DNA of 64,000 bases from Natrinema salifodinae (GCF_900110455.1 NZ_FOIS01000001.1:620001-684000), one strand, 5' to 3'; positions 34,472-44,166 are shown, counted from the first letter of the stretch. A program made the numbers and translations. Notes: a model not told the origin generated them from the letters alone.

Positions 34472-35983
34472 ATGGACGAGACGCTCGAGTGGGCGTTGTA
34501 CGATTTCGGCACGCTGGTCAAGGTGTACGGCCTCTTGCCCGCGCTCTCGATCGTCGTCGCCGCGGCCTGGTCGGAGTTCTACGCGATCCCCGCGTTCGCG
34601 GCGACGGCGCTTGCAGCCTACGGGCTCGGGCGGGTGTTCGAACGAGCGTTCGCCGAACCGGACGAAGATGACATGCGATCGGGCGTCATCACCGTCGTCG
34701 TCGGCTGGTTCGTCTGCGGCCTGCTCAGCGCCGGACCGCTGTTGCTCGTCGCCTGGACGGTCCGCGCGGCGCCGACGTCGGTCGGCGTCCTCTCGCCGCC
34801 GGCGATGACCGGCCCGCTCGCGACCTTCCTGCAACCCACCAACGCCGTTTTCGAGGGCATGAGCGGCGCGACGGGAACGGGCTTCAGCATGGCGAGCGAT
34901 CCCGGTGAACTGCCCCGAGCGCTCCAGTGGTGGCGGTCGGCCGTCCAGTGGGTTGGCGGCATCGGCGTCGTCGTCCTGGCCGCCGCGTTCGTCAGCAGCG
35001 AGGAGAGCCACACGTTCTCGGCCGTCCACGGCAACAGGGCGCCGACGGAATCGATCCGCTCGACGACGACCGGGACGGCGGCGGCGCTGTGGTGGCTGCT
35101 CGCGCTGCTGACCGTCGCGAGCGCCCTCCTGTTGTGGCTCGCGGGGATGGAGCCGTGGGCGGCGCTCAACCACGCCATGACCGGCGTCACGACCGGCGGG
35201 TTCACGATCACGGCCTCGAGCATCGAGACCTACGGCGATCCGGTCGTCGAACTCGCGCTCTTGCCGGTCATGATCGCCGGTGCAGTCTCGTTCAGCCTCC
35301 TGTTCTTCTGCTTCCGCGGCGACTCCGATCGGATTCGGGGCGACGTCCAGACCAAGTGGCTGTTCGGTGCGCTCGGCTTGGGCAGCCTGGCCGTCGTCGC
35401 GGTGCTCGCGCTCACGGCCGCCTATCCGACCGCCGCGGAGACGATTCGGTACGGCACCTTCCAACTCGTCTCCGGGCTCACGTGCACCGGCTTCCAGACG
35501 GACACCAACCTCGGCGGCGCGTGGGCGGAGCCAGCGACGCTGCTCGTGGCGAGTTCGATGCTCGTCGGCGGCGCGGCCGGCTCGACCGCGGGCGGAATGA
35601 AGATCATCCGGGCCAGGCGGGTCCTGGTCGACATTCCCGAGCGCGGGATGGACGTCTACGAGCCGAGCGAGCCCTCGGCCGAGACGGCCGGCAGCGTGAC
35701 CCAGACGTTCGACACCGCCGCGGCCATCGCGATCTGCTGGTTCGTCGTGCTGTTCGCGACGACCGTGCTCGCGTTGCTCGTCCTCCCGGGCGAGCAGTCC
35801 ACGGCGAACGTCCTCTTCGAGGTGGCGAGCGTTCAGGGGAACGTCGGTCTCTCGGCTGGCATCGTCGATCCGACGATCCCGCCATCGCTGAAACTCGCGT
35901 TCGTCGTCGCGATGTGGGTCGGTCGCCTCGAGATCGTGCCCGTAATCGTCACCGGGTCGCTCCTACTCGACAAGGTGCGCTGA
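34472..35983 (+). CDS. trkH: Potassium uptake transporter TrkH
   Basis: This 503-residue multi-span membrane subunit of a Trk/Ktr K+ uptake system provides the high-affinity K+ entry haloarchaea need for salt-in osmoadaptation. The four pore loops are visible: GMSGATGTGFS, AMTGVTTGGFT, LVSGLTCTGFQT and VQGNVGLS. So are about eight to ten hydrophobic spans and the GSTAGGMKIIRARR segment. The ATG at 34472 gives MDETLEWALYDFG; the upstream frame overlaps nth and is shadow. A regulatory TrkA subunit is not adjacent. Instead a small membrane ORF starts right after the stop. Confidence 0.94.
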   Translation: MDETLEWALYDFGTLVKVYGLLPALSIVVAAAWSEFYAIPAFAATALAAYGLGRVFERAFAEPDEDDMRSGVITVVVGWFVCGLLSAGPLLLVAWTVRAAPTSVGVLSPPAMTGPLATFLQPTNAVFEGMSGATGTGFSMASDPGELPRALQWWRSAVQWVGGIGVVVLAAAFVSSEESHTFSAVHGNRAPTESIRSTTTGTAAALWWLLALLTVASALLLWLAGMEPWAALNHAMTGVTTGGFTITASSIETYGDPVVELALLPVMIAGAVSFSLLFFCFRGDSDRIRGDVQTKWLFGALGLGSLAVVAVLALTAAYPTAAETIRYGTFQLVSGLTCTGFQTDTNLGGAWAEPATLLVASSMLVGGAAGSTAGGMKIIRARRVLVDIPERGMDVYEPSEPSAETAGSVTQTFDTAAAIAICWFVVLFATTVLALLVLPGEQSTANVLFEVASVQGNVGLSAGIVDPTIPPSLKLAFVVAMWVGRLEIVPVIVTGSLLLDKVR

Positions 35984-36310
35984 ATGATCGATCGCGACAC
36001 GGTTTCGGACGGCCCGTTCGAGATCGCGTCCAACGCCGGGTTCATCCTGTTACTCCTGTCGGGGATCGGCCTGCTCGCCGGCGTTGCGGTCGTCGGTCGG
36101 TCGCCGATCGCGATCCTCGCGGTCGGGCTGTATCTGCTGGCGATTCCGTGCTACGTCGCGATCCGCCTCCGGATCTGGGACGGCGAGGAATCGGACGACG
36201 ATGAGGCGGACGGTAACGATTCCGGCGACGGACCCGCGGATTCGGACCGCGCCGCGGCCGATTGTGGCGGTGCCGAGACCGCCGATTCTCCGGACGAGAA
36301 CGACACGTAG
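35984..36310 (+). CDS. Two-span membrane protein downstream of trkH
   Basis: This 108-residue protein begins at the ATG immediately after the trkH TGA, so it is cotranscribed and probably cotranslated. It has two predicted spans (about 15-38 FEIASNAGFILLLLSGIGLLAG and 40-60 SPIAILAVGLYLLAIPCYVAI), then a long acidic tail (about 65-108). It has no nucleotide-binding or TrkA_C domain. A structural or regulatory role with TrkH is suggested only by the tight coupling. The family is not recognised. Confidence 0.65.
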   Translation: MIDRDTVSDGPFEIASNAGFILLLLSGIGLLAGVAVVGRSPIAILAVGLYLLAIPCYVAIRLRIWDGEESDDDEADGNDSGDGPADSDRAAADCGGAETADSPDENDT

Positions 36311-36551
36311 CCGGCGTGCGATCGATCCGCGGTCGCGTTCGCACGGCGATCGGAGGTTCGTCCGCGGCCGATTCGAGCAGGGACCAGGCGAGCCGACTGC
36401 CGACGCGATCCGCTGTCGTCGGCGGTTTCGCCCTCGCGTGGGTCGTGGAACCCAGTATCTATGAGCGAGCGTATATTCTCAGTTCCGTCCCAGTCCGGCG
36501 ATATCTGCCGTACCTTTCGAATTCGATATATTTTCTCCTGACTTCACAACG

Positions 36552-36578
36552 GTTTTATGTCGGTATCAGGGTATACCC
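36552..36578 (+). promoter_or_regulatory. Promoter and palindrome of the potDABC-type operon
   Basis: GTTTTATG (36552-36559) is about 32 nt before the ATG at 36588. A perfect palindrome GGGTATACCC (36569-36578) sits at the expected transcription start and could bind a regulator. Confidence 0.5.
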
Positions 36579-36587
36579 GGGGTACCA

Positions 36588-37730
36588 ATGGCTGCAGACC
36601 CAGAACGGGTTGCAGAGTCGAGTAACTGTGAGTCGGAAGCGGCGTCGTCCGAGACGGCGCAGGCATCCGTCTCCCGCCGACGTATGTTGTCCGCGACGGC
36701 GGTCGGATCGGCGACCGCCCTCGCCGGCTGTACCAAACTCCTCTCCGGTAGCAGCGACGCGTTGCGCGTCTGCGTCTGGAGCGGGAATTACGCCGACCGG
36801 TTCGAGGATGCGGTCGTGCCGAAATACGAGGAGGAGTTCGACGCGGATATCCAACTCCAGCGCGGCTGGGACGAGATCCTCGCCGACATCCGGTCGGCTC
36901 CGGACGACAACCCGCCGTACGACGTCACCGTCACGGAGGGCAACTTCTACTACTACGGCCGACAGGAGGAACTGTTCCACGAGATCCGCGAAGAGAACGT
37001 CCCCAACCTCGAGGAAGTCATCGACTACTACACCGAGTTCCGGACGACGGAGTACGGGATGCCGGTCGACGGCGCACCCTGTACGATCGTCCACCGCGAG
37101 GACGCGGACGTCCAGCCGGACTCGTGGAGCGACTTCTCCTCGGAGGCCGTCCAGAACAGCGCGGGCGTCGGAGTCGACACCGGCTTCTGGTGGTACCCGC
37201 TCTACGCCGCCGCGGTCGGGATGGATGAACGAGAACTCGGCGACGAGATGCACGAGCCCGACCTCCACGAGGCCGTCCTCGAGACCTTCCGCGACTGGCC
37301 CGTCTCCGGCTGGGCCAGCTCCGGCGAGGACGTCTGGCAGCAGTTCGACAACGGCGTCATCGACGCCGCTCAGTGGTACTACGAACAGGTCGCCTACGAC
37401 ATCGACGACTACGACGGCCTGACCCACACGATGCCGGAGGAGACGACCGGCTACCTCAACCACTGGTGCGTCGTCGACGGCACCGACAAGCGCGACCAGG
37501 CCGAGGAGTTCATCAACTTCCTCATGGACGCCGAGACCCAGACGGCCTGGTCCGAGGAGATGCCCACGCTGTTCTGTAACGAGAACACGGAGTACGCCGA
37601 GGATTTGGCCGAGGATCTGCCGAGCAACAGCGAGGAGGCGGCGAACATCGCCTTCCCCGACTGGGAGGTTCTCGCCGAGCACGACGACGAACTCTCCGAC
37701 GAGTTCACCGCGATCCAGACCGACTCCTAA
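36588..37730 (+). CDS. potD: ABC transporter substrate-binding lipoprotein (PotD type)
   Basis: This 380-residue periplasmic-type binding protein has a Tat-like N-terminus (VSRRRMLSATAVGSATALAGC) with lipobox LAGC, preceded by a ~30-residue hydrophilic leader. The mature part has the family 1/8 polyamine-binding-protein layout (LRVCVWSGNYADRFEDAVVPKYEEEF; MPVDGAPCTIVHRED; GYLNHWCVVDGTDKRDQAEEFINF). It heads an operon with ATPase and two permeases of the spermidine/putrescine family. The true substrate could be a polyamine or another small organic compound, as haloarchaeal members are poorly characterised. Confidence 0.88.
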   Translation: MAADPERVAESSNCESEAASSETAQASVSRRRMLSATAVGSATALAGCTKLLSGSSDALRVCVWSGNYADRFEDAVVPKYEEEFDADIQLQRGWDEILADIRSAPDDNPPYDVTVTEGNFYYYGRQEELFHEIREENVPNLEEVIDYYTEFRTTEYGMPVDGAPCTIVHREDADVQPDSWSDFSSEAVQNSAGVGVDTGFWWYPLYAAAVGMDERELGDEMHEPDLHEAVLETFRDWPVSGWASSGEDVWQQFDNGVIDAAQWYYEQVAYDIDDYDGLTHTMPEETTGYLNHWCVVDGTDKRDQAEEFINFLMDAETQTAWSEEMPTLFCNENTEYAEDLAEDLPSNSEEAANIAFPDWEVLAEHDDELSDEFTAIQTDS

Positions 37731-37757
37731 CGGACACGACTCGCAACTTATCATTTC

Positions 37758-38897
37758 ATGTCAGAGATTACGCTTGCTGAACTCGAGAAGCGATACGGCG
37801 ATACCTTCGCCGTTGAGGACGTCTCCGTCACGATCGAGGACGGCGAACTGCTGTGCCTGCTCGGGCCGAGCGGCAGCGGAAAGTCGACGACCCTCCGCAT
37901 GATCGCCGGCTTGGAGACGCCGACCGACGGCGAGATCCGCATCGGCGACGACGACGTGACCGACCGCCCCGCCTACGAACGCACCACCTCGACGGTGTTC
38001 CAGGACTGGGCGCTGTTCCCGCACAAGACGGTCCTCGAGAACGTCGCGTTCGGCCTAAAGATGCGCGACGTAGCGAAAGACGAGCGCCGCGAGCGCGCCC
38101 GGGAGATGCTCGACCGCGTCGAGATGGGCGGCTACGGCGATCAGGACCCGACGAACCTGAGCGGCGGACAGAAACAGCGCGTCGCGCTCGCTCGCTCGCT
38201 GGCCGTCGAACCCGACGTCCTGTTGCTCGACGAGCCGCTGTCGAACCTCGACAAGCGGCTCAGCGAGGACATGCAGATCGAACTCCGGGAGATCCACGAG
38301 GACGTCGAGACGACGTTCGTCCACGTGACCCACGACCAGGACGAGGCCTTCACGCTCGCCGATCGGATCGGGATCATGGCCGACGGCGAACTCGTCCAGG
38401 TCGGTGCACCCGACGAAGTCTACGAGAACCCGAAGAACCGGTTTATCGAGGGCTTCCTCGGCGACACAAACTTCGTCAACGGCACCGTTACTGAGACGGG
38501 CGATACCCTCCGCGTCGAAACGGAACTGGGACGGGAGGTCGTCCTTCCGACCGACGGCGACGTCGACTGCGCCGCGGGTGACGCGCTGACGCTGTCGCTC
38601 CGGCCGGAGGTGCTCTCGACCGAGCGGGCCGACGGAGACGCGAACGGTGACGAAAACCGAAGCCAGGCCGTCCTCGCGGACGGCAGCACGACCAACACCG
38701 TCGTCGGAACGGTCGAGAACGTCCTCTATCGGGGCTCGACCGTCCGCTACTCCGTCTCGATCGAGGGAAGTTCGGTGTTCGTCGAACGGACCGTCGCCGA
38801 CTCGGGCGCGTTCGATGCCGGCGATCGGATCCGCATCAGTTGGAACGGCGAGGACGTGCTCGCGTTCACCGAGGACGGCTCGCGAGTCGGACTGTGA
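37758..38897 (+). CDS. potA: ABC transporter ATPase (PotA type)
   Basis: This 379-residue ATPase powers the importer encoded around it. It shows Walker A GPSGSGKST (about residues 36-44), the Q-loop, signature LSGGQKQR, Walker B LLLDEPLSNLD and the switch histidine in HVTHDQDEA. A C-terminal TOBE domain (about 245-375) is typical of the polyamine/Fe3+ import group and carries an acidic insert around 295-315. It lies 27 bp after potD and two bases before potB. Confidence 0.94.
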   Translation: MSEITLAELEKRYGDTFAVEDVSVTIEDGELLCLLGPSGSGKSTTLRMIAGLETPTDGEIRIGDDDVTDRPAYERTTSTVFQDWALFPHKTVLENVAFGLKMRDVAKDERRERAREMLDRVEMGGYGDQDPTNLSGGQKQRVALARSLAVEPDVLLLDEPLSNLDKRLSEDMQIELREIHEDVETTFVHVTHDQDEAFTLADRIGIMADGELVQVGAPDEVYENPKNRFIEGFLGDTNFVNGTVTETGDTLRVETELGREVVLPTDGDVDCAAGDALTLSLRPEVLSTERADGDANGDENRSQAVLADGSTTNTVVGTVENVLYRGSTVRYSVSIEGSSVFVERTVADSGAFDAGDRIRISWNGEDVLAFTEDGSRVGL

Positions 38898-38899
38898 CG

Positions 38900-39826
38900 A
38901 TGGCGGGGACGCAATCGCAATCGACGCTGCCCGCGCCGGTCGCCCGCCTCTGGACGGCGCTCGAAGAGCGCTCGCGTTCGAAGCGGGCGCTCCTGTTGAT
39001 GGCACCGCTGATGGCGTTCGAGCTGCTGATCTTCCTCGCGCCCTTCCTGATCCTCCTGCGGATCAGCCTGTCGGAGGGCGCCTCGAACCTCGCGTACGTC
39101 GAGGGAACCTGGTCGCTGAGCGCGTACGCCGACGTGTTCACGAGCGATCTCTACTGGAGTATCATCTGGTACTCGTTCAAGCTCGGCATCATCGTCACGG
39201 CCATCACCGTCGCCGTCGCGCTGTTCTACGCGTACGCGATCTGGCGATCCGAGGGCCTGATCAAGTCGGCGCTGTTGTTCTCGGTCGTCCTGCCGTTACT
39301 GACGACGCTCGTCATCAAGACCTACGCCTTCATGCCGCTGCTCTCGCCGAGTGGAACGCTCAACGACGTGCTGCTGTCGCTGAACCTCATCTCCGAGCCG
39401 ATCCAGTTCGTCCCGGGGACGGTCGGCGTCGTCGTCGGCCAGGTCTACATCGTCCTCCCCTACGCCGTGCTGGCGATCTACAGCGTCCTCGCGACGATGG
39501 ACTGGGGGATCGTCGAGGCCGCCCGTGACCTCGGCGCGAGCCGCCCGCGCTCGGTGCTCGAGGTCGTCGTTCCCCAGGCGATTCCCGGGATCACCGTCGC
39601 GACGGTGATCTCCTTCGCGTGGAGCGTCGGCGCCTACGCCGCGCCGGGACTGCTCGGCGGCGGGGACCGCACGTTCGCGATGCAGGTCGAACAGCAGTTG
39701 CTGTCGGATCTCCAGTGGGAGGTCGCGACGGCGTTTTCGGTCGTAATGCTCGTCCTGATGTTCGCGAGCGTCGCCGCCCTCTTTGCCGTTCTCAGCCGCT
39801 TCGGAGGTGAGTTCGAGTATGCATAG
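38900..39826 (+). CDS. potB: ABC transporter permease (PotB type)
   Basis: This 308-residue membrane protein has about six spans and the EAA loop AARDLGASRPRSVLEVVVPQAIPGI that contacts the ATPase. The first span is at about 33-55 (LLLMAPLMAFELLIFLAPFLI). The ATG at 38900 is chosen because the upstream in-frame part overlaps potA and is shadow. Its end overlaps potC by 8 bp, so translation is coupled. It forms the translocation pore with PotC. Confidence 0.93.
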   Translation: MAGTQSQSTLPAPVARLWTALEERSRSKRALLLMAPLMAFELLIFLAPFLILLRISLSEGASNLAYVEGTWSLSAYADVFTSDLYWSIIWYSFKLGIIVTAITVAVALFYAYAIWRSEGLIKSALLFSVVLPLLTTLVIKTYAFMPLLSPSGTLNDVLLSLNLISEPIQFVPGTVGVVVGQVYIVLPYAVLAIYSVLATMDWGIVEAARDLGASRPRSVLEVVVPQAIPGITVATVISFAWSVGAYAAPGLLGGGDRTFAMQVEQQLLSDLQWEVATAFSVVMLVLMFASVAALFAVLSRFGGEFEYA

Positions 39827-40622
39827 AGAAACCGTCGAGAACGCCCTGTTCCGGGCGGGGTATCTGGCGATCCTGGCCTTCATGCTGTTGCCGCTGGTCG
39901 TGGTCGTTACGACCTCGTTCTCCGAGTCGGGTCAGCTCGTCTTCCCGCCCGAGAGCTACTCGCTGGTCCACTACCGCGAGTTCTTCGACGAGGCCCTCTG
40001 GCTGGCGGCGTTCGACAACAGCATCGTCGTCGGCGCCGGAACGACGATCATCGCGACGACACTCGGCGTAATGGCCGCCTTCGGCCAGGAACTGGACGAC
40101 GGCGGTGCCGGCCGGCTGCTCGCGCCGCTCGTCCTCGTCCCGCTGTTGATCCCGCCGGTCATCCTCGGGATCACGCTGCTGGTCTACTTCAATAAGACCG
40201 GCCTCGACGCGTCGTACCTGCGGATCGTCCTCGCGCACACGCTGTGGGCGACGCCGCTGGTGTACTTCGTGATGCAGTCGGTGTTCAGCCGGTTCGACTG
40301 GCAGCAACTGGACGCGGCCCGCGACCTCGGCGCCGGCCCGATCCGGTCGTTCGTCCACGTCGTCCTGCCGAACGTGAAACACGGGATCTTCGTCGGCGGC
40401 CTGCTGGCTTTCATCGTCAGCCTCCAGGAGTTCGTGATGGCGCTGTTCCTCTCGAATCACAGCTCTCAAACCATTCCGGTGCTCGCCTGGAGCGAACTCC
40501 GGCAGTCGCTCGACCCGATGGTCAGCGTCGTCTCGACGTTCCTGATCCTGATCTCGCTGCTCGCGATCCTGCTCGCGGTGCTGGCAACGAACTTGGACTG
40601 GCTCTCGCGACAGCTCTCCTGA
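39819..40622 (+). CDS. potC: ABC transporter permease (PotC type)
   Basis: This 267-residue permease has six predicted spans and the EAA loop DAARDLGAGPIRSFVHVVLPNVKHGI. It starts inside the last codons of potB (overlap 39819-39826) and closes the four-gene operon. A perfect 8-bp hairpin follows five bases after the stop. Together with PotB it completes an importer whose substrate is probably a polyamine-like compound, by family only. Confidence 0.93.
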   Translation: MHRETVENALFRAGYLAILAFMLLPLVVVVTTSFSESGQLVFPPESYSLVHYREFFDEALWLAAFDNSIVVGAGTTIIATTLGVMAAFGQELDDGGAGRLLAPLVLVPLLIPPVILGITLLVYFNKTGLDASYLRIVLAHTLWATPLVYFVMQSVFSRFDWQQLDAARDLGAGPIRSFVHVVLPNVKHGIFVGGLLAFIVSLQEFVMALFLSNHSSQTIPVLAWSELRQSLDPMVSVVSTFLILISLLAILLAVLATNLDWLSRQLS

Positions 40623-40627
40623 TCGGG

Positions 40628-40647
40628 ACGGGCGACTGATCGCCCGT
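40628..40647 (+). terminator. 3' hairpin of the potDABC-type operon
   Basis: ACGGGCGA-CTGA-TCGCCCGT is a perfect 8-bp stem with a 4-nt loop, starting 5 nt after the potC stop. The following T content is low, so it may stabilise the mRNA end or assist termination. Confidence 0.5.
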
Positions 40648-40694
40648 CGTCGACCCGTTTCCGTTCGAATTCGTCCCGGCGTGACCGGCCGGTC

Positions 40695-41117
40695 TTACGG
40701 CTGTTCCCGCAGCCACGCTATCGCGTCCGCTTCGGTTCCGAACGTGCGATACTCAAATCTCGAGTCGATGGAATTCAACGCCGTTTCGATGCGGCCCATA
40801 TCGAGGCTCGCGATCGCGGAATCCGAGTACACGCCAGCCCCGGCTCGAACGCCGTGCTCGATCAGGTTCGGAATCCAGGTCTCGGCGAGCCACTGCTTGT
40901 CCTCCTCCGTGTGCGCCATGAACTCCTCAGTGTTCACGACGTACCGTTCGACACCGTTCGCTTCGATGACCGCCTCCCACCTGCGTGCGATCGTTCGCAG
41001 CTGTTCCCCCGCCACGAACGCGTTGTACGTGAAAATCGGCACGCCGAGTTCGGTCTCCAACTCTATCGTATGCTCGTCCGTCCGTTCGAGTTCCTCCTTC
41101 TCCATGTGCCATCGCAT
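40695..41117 (-). CDS. SpoIIAA/STAS-like small protein
   Basis: This 140-residue protein ends in the pattern FEYRTFGTEADAIAWL, resembling the C-terminus of SpoIIAA/STAS-like proteins (a Phe-strand followed by EAxAWL). The middle shows alternating strands and helices (VERYVVNTEEFMAHTEEDKQWLAETWIPNLIEHGVRAGAGVYSD). No catalytic residue or membrane span is seen. Met1 or Met5 could start. A stress or anti-sigma-like role known for bacterial SpoIIAA cannot be transferred here; only the fold is suggested. Confidence 0.6.
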   Translation of the reverse strand: MRWHMEKEELERTDEHTIELETELGVPIFTYNAFVAGEQLRTIARRWEAVIEANGVERYVVNTEEFMAHTEEDKQWLAETWIPNLIEHGVRAGAGVYSDSAIASLDMGRIETALNSIDSRFEYRTFGTEADAIAWLREQP

Positions 41118-41382
41118 CCCACTGTAGTACTTTCAACCATTCGCCCTCAGTATCAGCTCTGATAGCTTCCTCGCTCGCGAGTGACGATGACCCCGTCTCG
41201 AACTGACCGGAGACGTCGGCATCGACGCGGCTCACCAGGCGACACCGCATCAGTTCTCGTGGCGGGCCTGGTTGCTGGGATATCCCCGCCAGGACGAACG
41301 GCAGCCGCCAGGCTGTTCGAAAGGAGTGCGGACGACGGCTGCACGAGCCGGAAAGAAGCTGTTCCGATCGAAGCCGCGAGGG

Positions 41383-43320
41383 TTACAGGAACCGGAAGGT
41401 CTCCAGATTCTTCGGCGCGAAGGTGCGCATGTCGAACTCGTGGTAGAGCGCCGAGGAGAGGTCCTGCGTGGACCGTTCGTCGCCGTGGACGCAGAGCACC
41501 TTCTCCGGGCGCGGGTTCATCGTCCGGACGAAGTTCTCGAGCCCTGCGCGGTCGGCGTGACCGGAGAAGCCGTCGACGGTCTCGACATTGACGTTCAGCG
41601 AGAGGGTCCCGCGGCCGCCGCCGTTGTTGCCCATGGCGCCGACCTCGCTGGTCGGAATCTCGTCCCAGCCGTTCTGGATGCGCCGACCGAGCGTTCCCTG
41701 GGCCTGGTAGCCGACGAAGACCATCGTCGAGTCCGGGTCGGGGCCGATGTGGGAGAGCCAGGACATGATCGGACCGCCGGTGACCATACCGGAGGTCGAG
41801 AGGATGATGCAGGGTTCGCCGTCGGCGACATCCTGTCGTTCCTCCTCGCCGCCGTCGATGTGATTGAACTCCTCGGCGAGGAAGGGGTTCTCGTCCTCGT
41901 GGAAGATGCGGTCGCGCAGGTCGTCCCGGAGGTACTCGGGATAGGTCGTGTGGATCGCCGTCGCCTCCCAGATCATCCCGTCCAAGTGGACCGGCATCGA
42001 GGGGATCTCGCCGTTGCGCATCGCCTCCTCCAAGACGAGCATGATCTCCTGGGAGCGCCCGACCGCGAATGCCGGAATGAGGACCTTGCCGTCCCGCTCG
42101 TAGGCCTCGTTGATGACCTCCTTGAGCTTCTCCTCGGAGTCCGCCTGGTCGGTCTGGTAGTCGTTGCGACCGCCGTAGGTGGATTCGAGGACGAGCGTTT
42201 CGACGCGCGGGAAGTCGTTGACCGCGCCGTTGAACAGGCGGGTGTCCTCGTAGTGGATGTCGCCGGAGAACGCGACGTTGTAGAGGCCGTCGCCGATGTG
42301 GAAGTGGCTCACCGCGGACCCGAGGATGTGGCCGGCGTTGTGGAAGGTGAGTTTGACGTCCGGCGCGATGTCGGTGACGTCGCCGTACTCCAGCGGGATG
42401 GTGTGTTTGATCGCCTCGCGGACCTGCTCGCTCTCGTAGGGCGGGCTGCGGCCCTCCTTGGCCGCGACGTCGAGGTAGTCCAGCGTCAGGAGGCCCATCA
42501 GATCCCGCGTGGGCTCGGTACAGTAGATCGGACCGTCGTAGCCGTACTTGAACAGCAGCGGGATCAGCGCGGAGTGGTCGAGGTGGGCGTGGGTCAGGAC
42601 GACCGCGTCGATGGTCTGGGGGCCGGCGCCGAACGCCTCGGGGGCGTGGAGGTAGGGGACCTCGCCCTCGGCGCCTGGCTTGTCACCGCAGTCGATGAGG
42701 ATGCGCGTTTCGGGCGTCGAGAGGATGAAGGAGGCGCGTCCGACCTCGCGACAGCAGCCGAGCGTGGAGATGCGGACGTACTCGTCGTCGGACATCTCCT
42801 CGCGGTGGATCTGTCTGCCGACCGTCTCCAAGATGTCGCGGCGTTCGTCGCGCTCTTGCTTGAGGAAGCTACGGACGTTCGAGACCGTCGAGGACTCGAT
42901 CGGCGGCGTCCGGACGACTTCGGGCGTCCAGCCGACGTTCTTCGTGATTTCGCGGAGCGTCGAGCCGTGGCGGCCGATGACCATGCCGGGCTTTTCGGCC
43001 TCGATGACGACCTCGCCGGTGTCGGCGTGGAAGTCGAGGTCCGTGACGCCCGCCTCCTCCGGAATGACGTCCATGATCTCCTCGCGAGCCTGTTCAGGTC
43101 GCGAGAGGACGCTCGGGTCCGGGCGGACGGTGATGCGCTTGCGAAGCTTGCTCGCGAGCTGGCGGATGAGATCGCCCTGCTGGGCGAACTTCTTCGGGTC
43201 GCGCGTGTAGACCACCAGTTCGGGCCCTTCGTACTTCACCGAGGAGACCGAGATATCGCTCGGTAACTCGCTCGTGATCTCTGCTTTTAGATCGTCGAGT
43301 TGCTGCTCTACAGTGCTCAT
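41383..43320 (-). CDS. fttA: Beta-CASP ribonuclease aCPSF1 (termination factor FttA)
   Basis: Archaeal CPSF1 is a 5'-3' exo- and endo-ribonuclease of the metallo-beta-lactamase/beta-CASP family that triggers transcription termination. The 645-residue protein has two N-terminal KH domains (about 1-145, including the GMVIGRHGSTLREI motif). The MBL domain with THAHLDHSALIP (HxHxDH), a beta-CASP insert and C-terminal HADRAGLENFV/CVHGD histidine motifs complete it. Length and order are exactly those of the conserved archaeal protein. There is no obvious TATA box, so promoter spacing does not confirm the start. Confidence 0.96.
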   Translation of the reverse strand: MSTVEQQLDDLKAEITSELPSDISVSSVKYEGPELVVYTRDPKKFAQQGDLIRQLASKLRKRITVRPDPSVLSRPEQAREEIMDVIPEEAGVTDLDFHADTGEVVIEAEKPGMVIGRHGSTLREITKNVGWTPEVVRTPPIESSTVSNVRSFLKQERDERRDILETVGRQIHREEMSDDEYVRISTLGCCREVGRASFILSTPETRILIDCGDKPGAEGEVPYLHAPEAFGAGPQTIDAVVLTHAHLDHSALIPLLFKYGYDGPIYCTEPTRDLMGLLTLDYLDVAAKEGRSPPYESEQVREAIKHTIPLEYGDVTDIAPDVKLTFHNAGHILGSAVSHFHIGDGLYNVAFSGDIHYEDTRLFNGAVNDFPRVETLVLESTYGGRNDYQTDQADSEEKLKEVINEAYERDGKVLIPAFAVGRSQEIMLVLEEAMRNGEIPSMPVHLDGMIWEATAIHTTYPEYLRDDLRDRIFHEDENPFLAEEFNHIDGGEEERQDVADGEPCIILSTSGMVTGGPIMSWLSHIGPDPDSTMVFVGYQAQGTLGRRIQNGWDEIPTSEVGAMGNNGGGRGTLSLNVNVETVDGFSGHADRAGLENFVRTMNPRPEKVLCVHGDERSTQDLSSALYHEFDMRTFAPKNLETFRFL

Positions 43321-43675
43321 AATCGCCGAATGTGGCTTGCGTGAACTCGCCGTCCGGGATCGCAGTCGCCGTCGGATCGGGGTGTGGCGATTGAGAGAAG
43401 GTGACGCGTGCCGGTACCGTGACGACCGTGAAGGACCGTCGCGGAACCGAGACGCGAGTGCGAGCGCCGTCGTCCCCGCGGGACAACGTCGCTCACACGC
43501 CGTCTAGTCTCTCGAATCATCGTCTACCCCGTATGACGGACACGCTCCCGGATCGGTTATCCTGGTCCGTGCGGGACAATTCCAGGGAGAACCCGCTTAC
43601 TCGACGCTATTCTTTGCGTAGTATAAAAGCCTTCGCAAAACCAAGGGACTTAGGGCCGGTAGTTGACGGTGCCTC
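43321..43675. other. Divergent intergenic region aCPSF1 / acidic protein
   Basis: No gene is supported; the open frames here are arginine-rich shadows. A GTATAAAA box at 43621-43628 would start a rightward transcript with a leader of about 25 nt for the gene at 43676. ACTTAGG nearer the ATG is a weaker alternative. Confidence 0.45.
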
Positions 43676-44158
43676 ATGGATATCACACCCGCACGCGTTA
43701 GCGACGAACGGGACTGGGTCGCGGACCGCGCCGAGACGGTCGTTCCGATCATCAACGACGTTCGCGACGACCTCGGCGATATCTTCGACACCGACGTCGA
43801 CGCGGTCACGACCGGCCAGTATCGCGCGGAGGTCGACGCCGTCTTCGCGGACGGCGACCTGGCGGTCAACGTCGCCGCGATGGTCGCGATCCTCCGGGAC
43901 TTGGACGTCGAGGGCGACTATCCCGGGTTCGTCGTCGACGAGATCCTCGGCCGGGAGTTGGCCGCGACGATCGCCGGGGCCCAGCCCCTGCGGACGCTCG
44001 GCGAGGCGACCTTCCACTACGCCGACGTGCAGGTCCACGGCGACGCGAGCGAGAACGCTGGCGTCGACGACTGTGAGGCGGCGCTGGCCGCCGGCTTCCA
44101 GGAACGACTCCCCGGCTGGAACTGGACCGAGCGTGAGAGCCCGTTCAGCGTCGAGTGA
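43676..44158 (+). CDS. Conserved acidic protein of unknown function
   Basis: This 160-residue, strongly acidic, mainly helical protein has conserved-looking blocks such as DITPARVSDERDWVADRAETVVPIINDVRDDL and LPGWNWTERESPFSVE. No motif, membrane span or signal is seen, and I do not recognise the family. Codon usage and composition match neighbouring genes. It is divergent from aCPSF1 and convergent with a lipoprotein gene, 8 bp away. Confidence 0.7.
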   Translation: MDITPARVSDERDWVADRAETVVPIINDVRDDLGDIFDTDVDAVTTGQYRAEVDAVFADGDLAVNVAAMVAILRDLDVEGDYPGFVVDEILGRELAATIAGAQPLRTLGEATFHYADVQVHGDASENAGVDDCEAALAAGFQERLPGWNWTERESPFSVE

Positions 44159-44166
44159 GCGGACGG

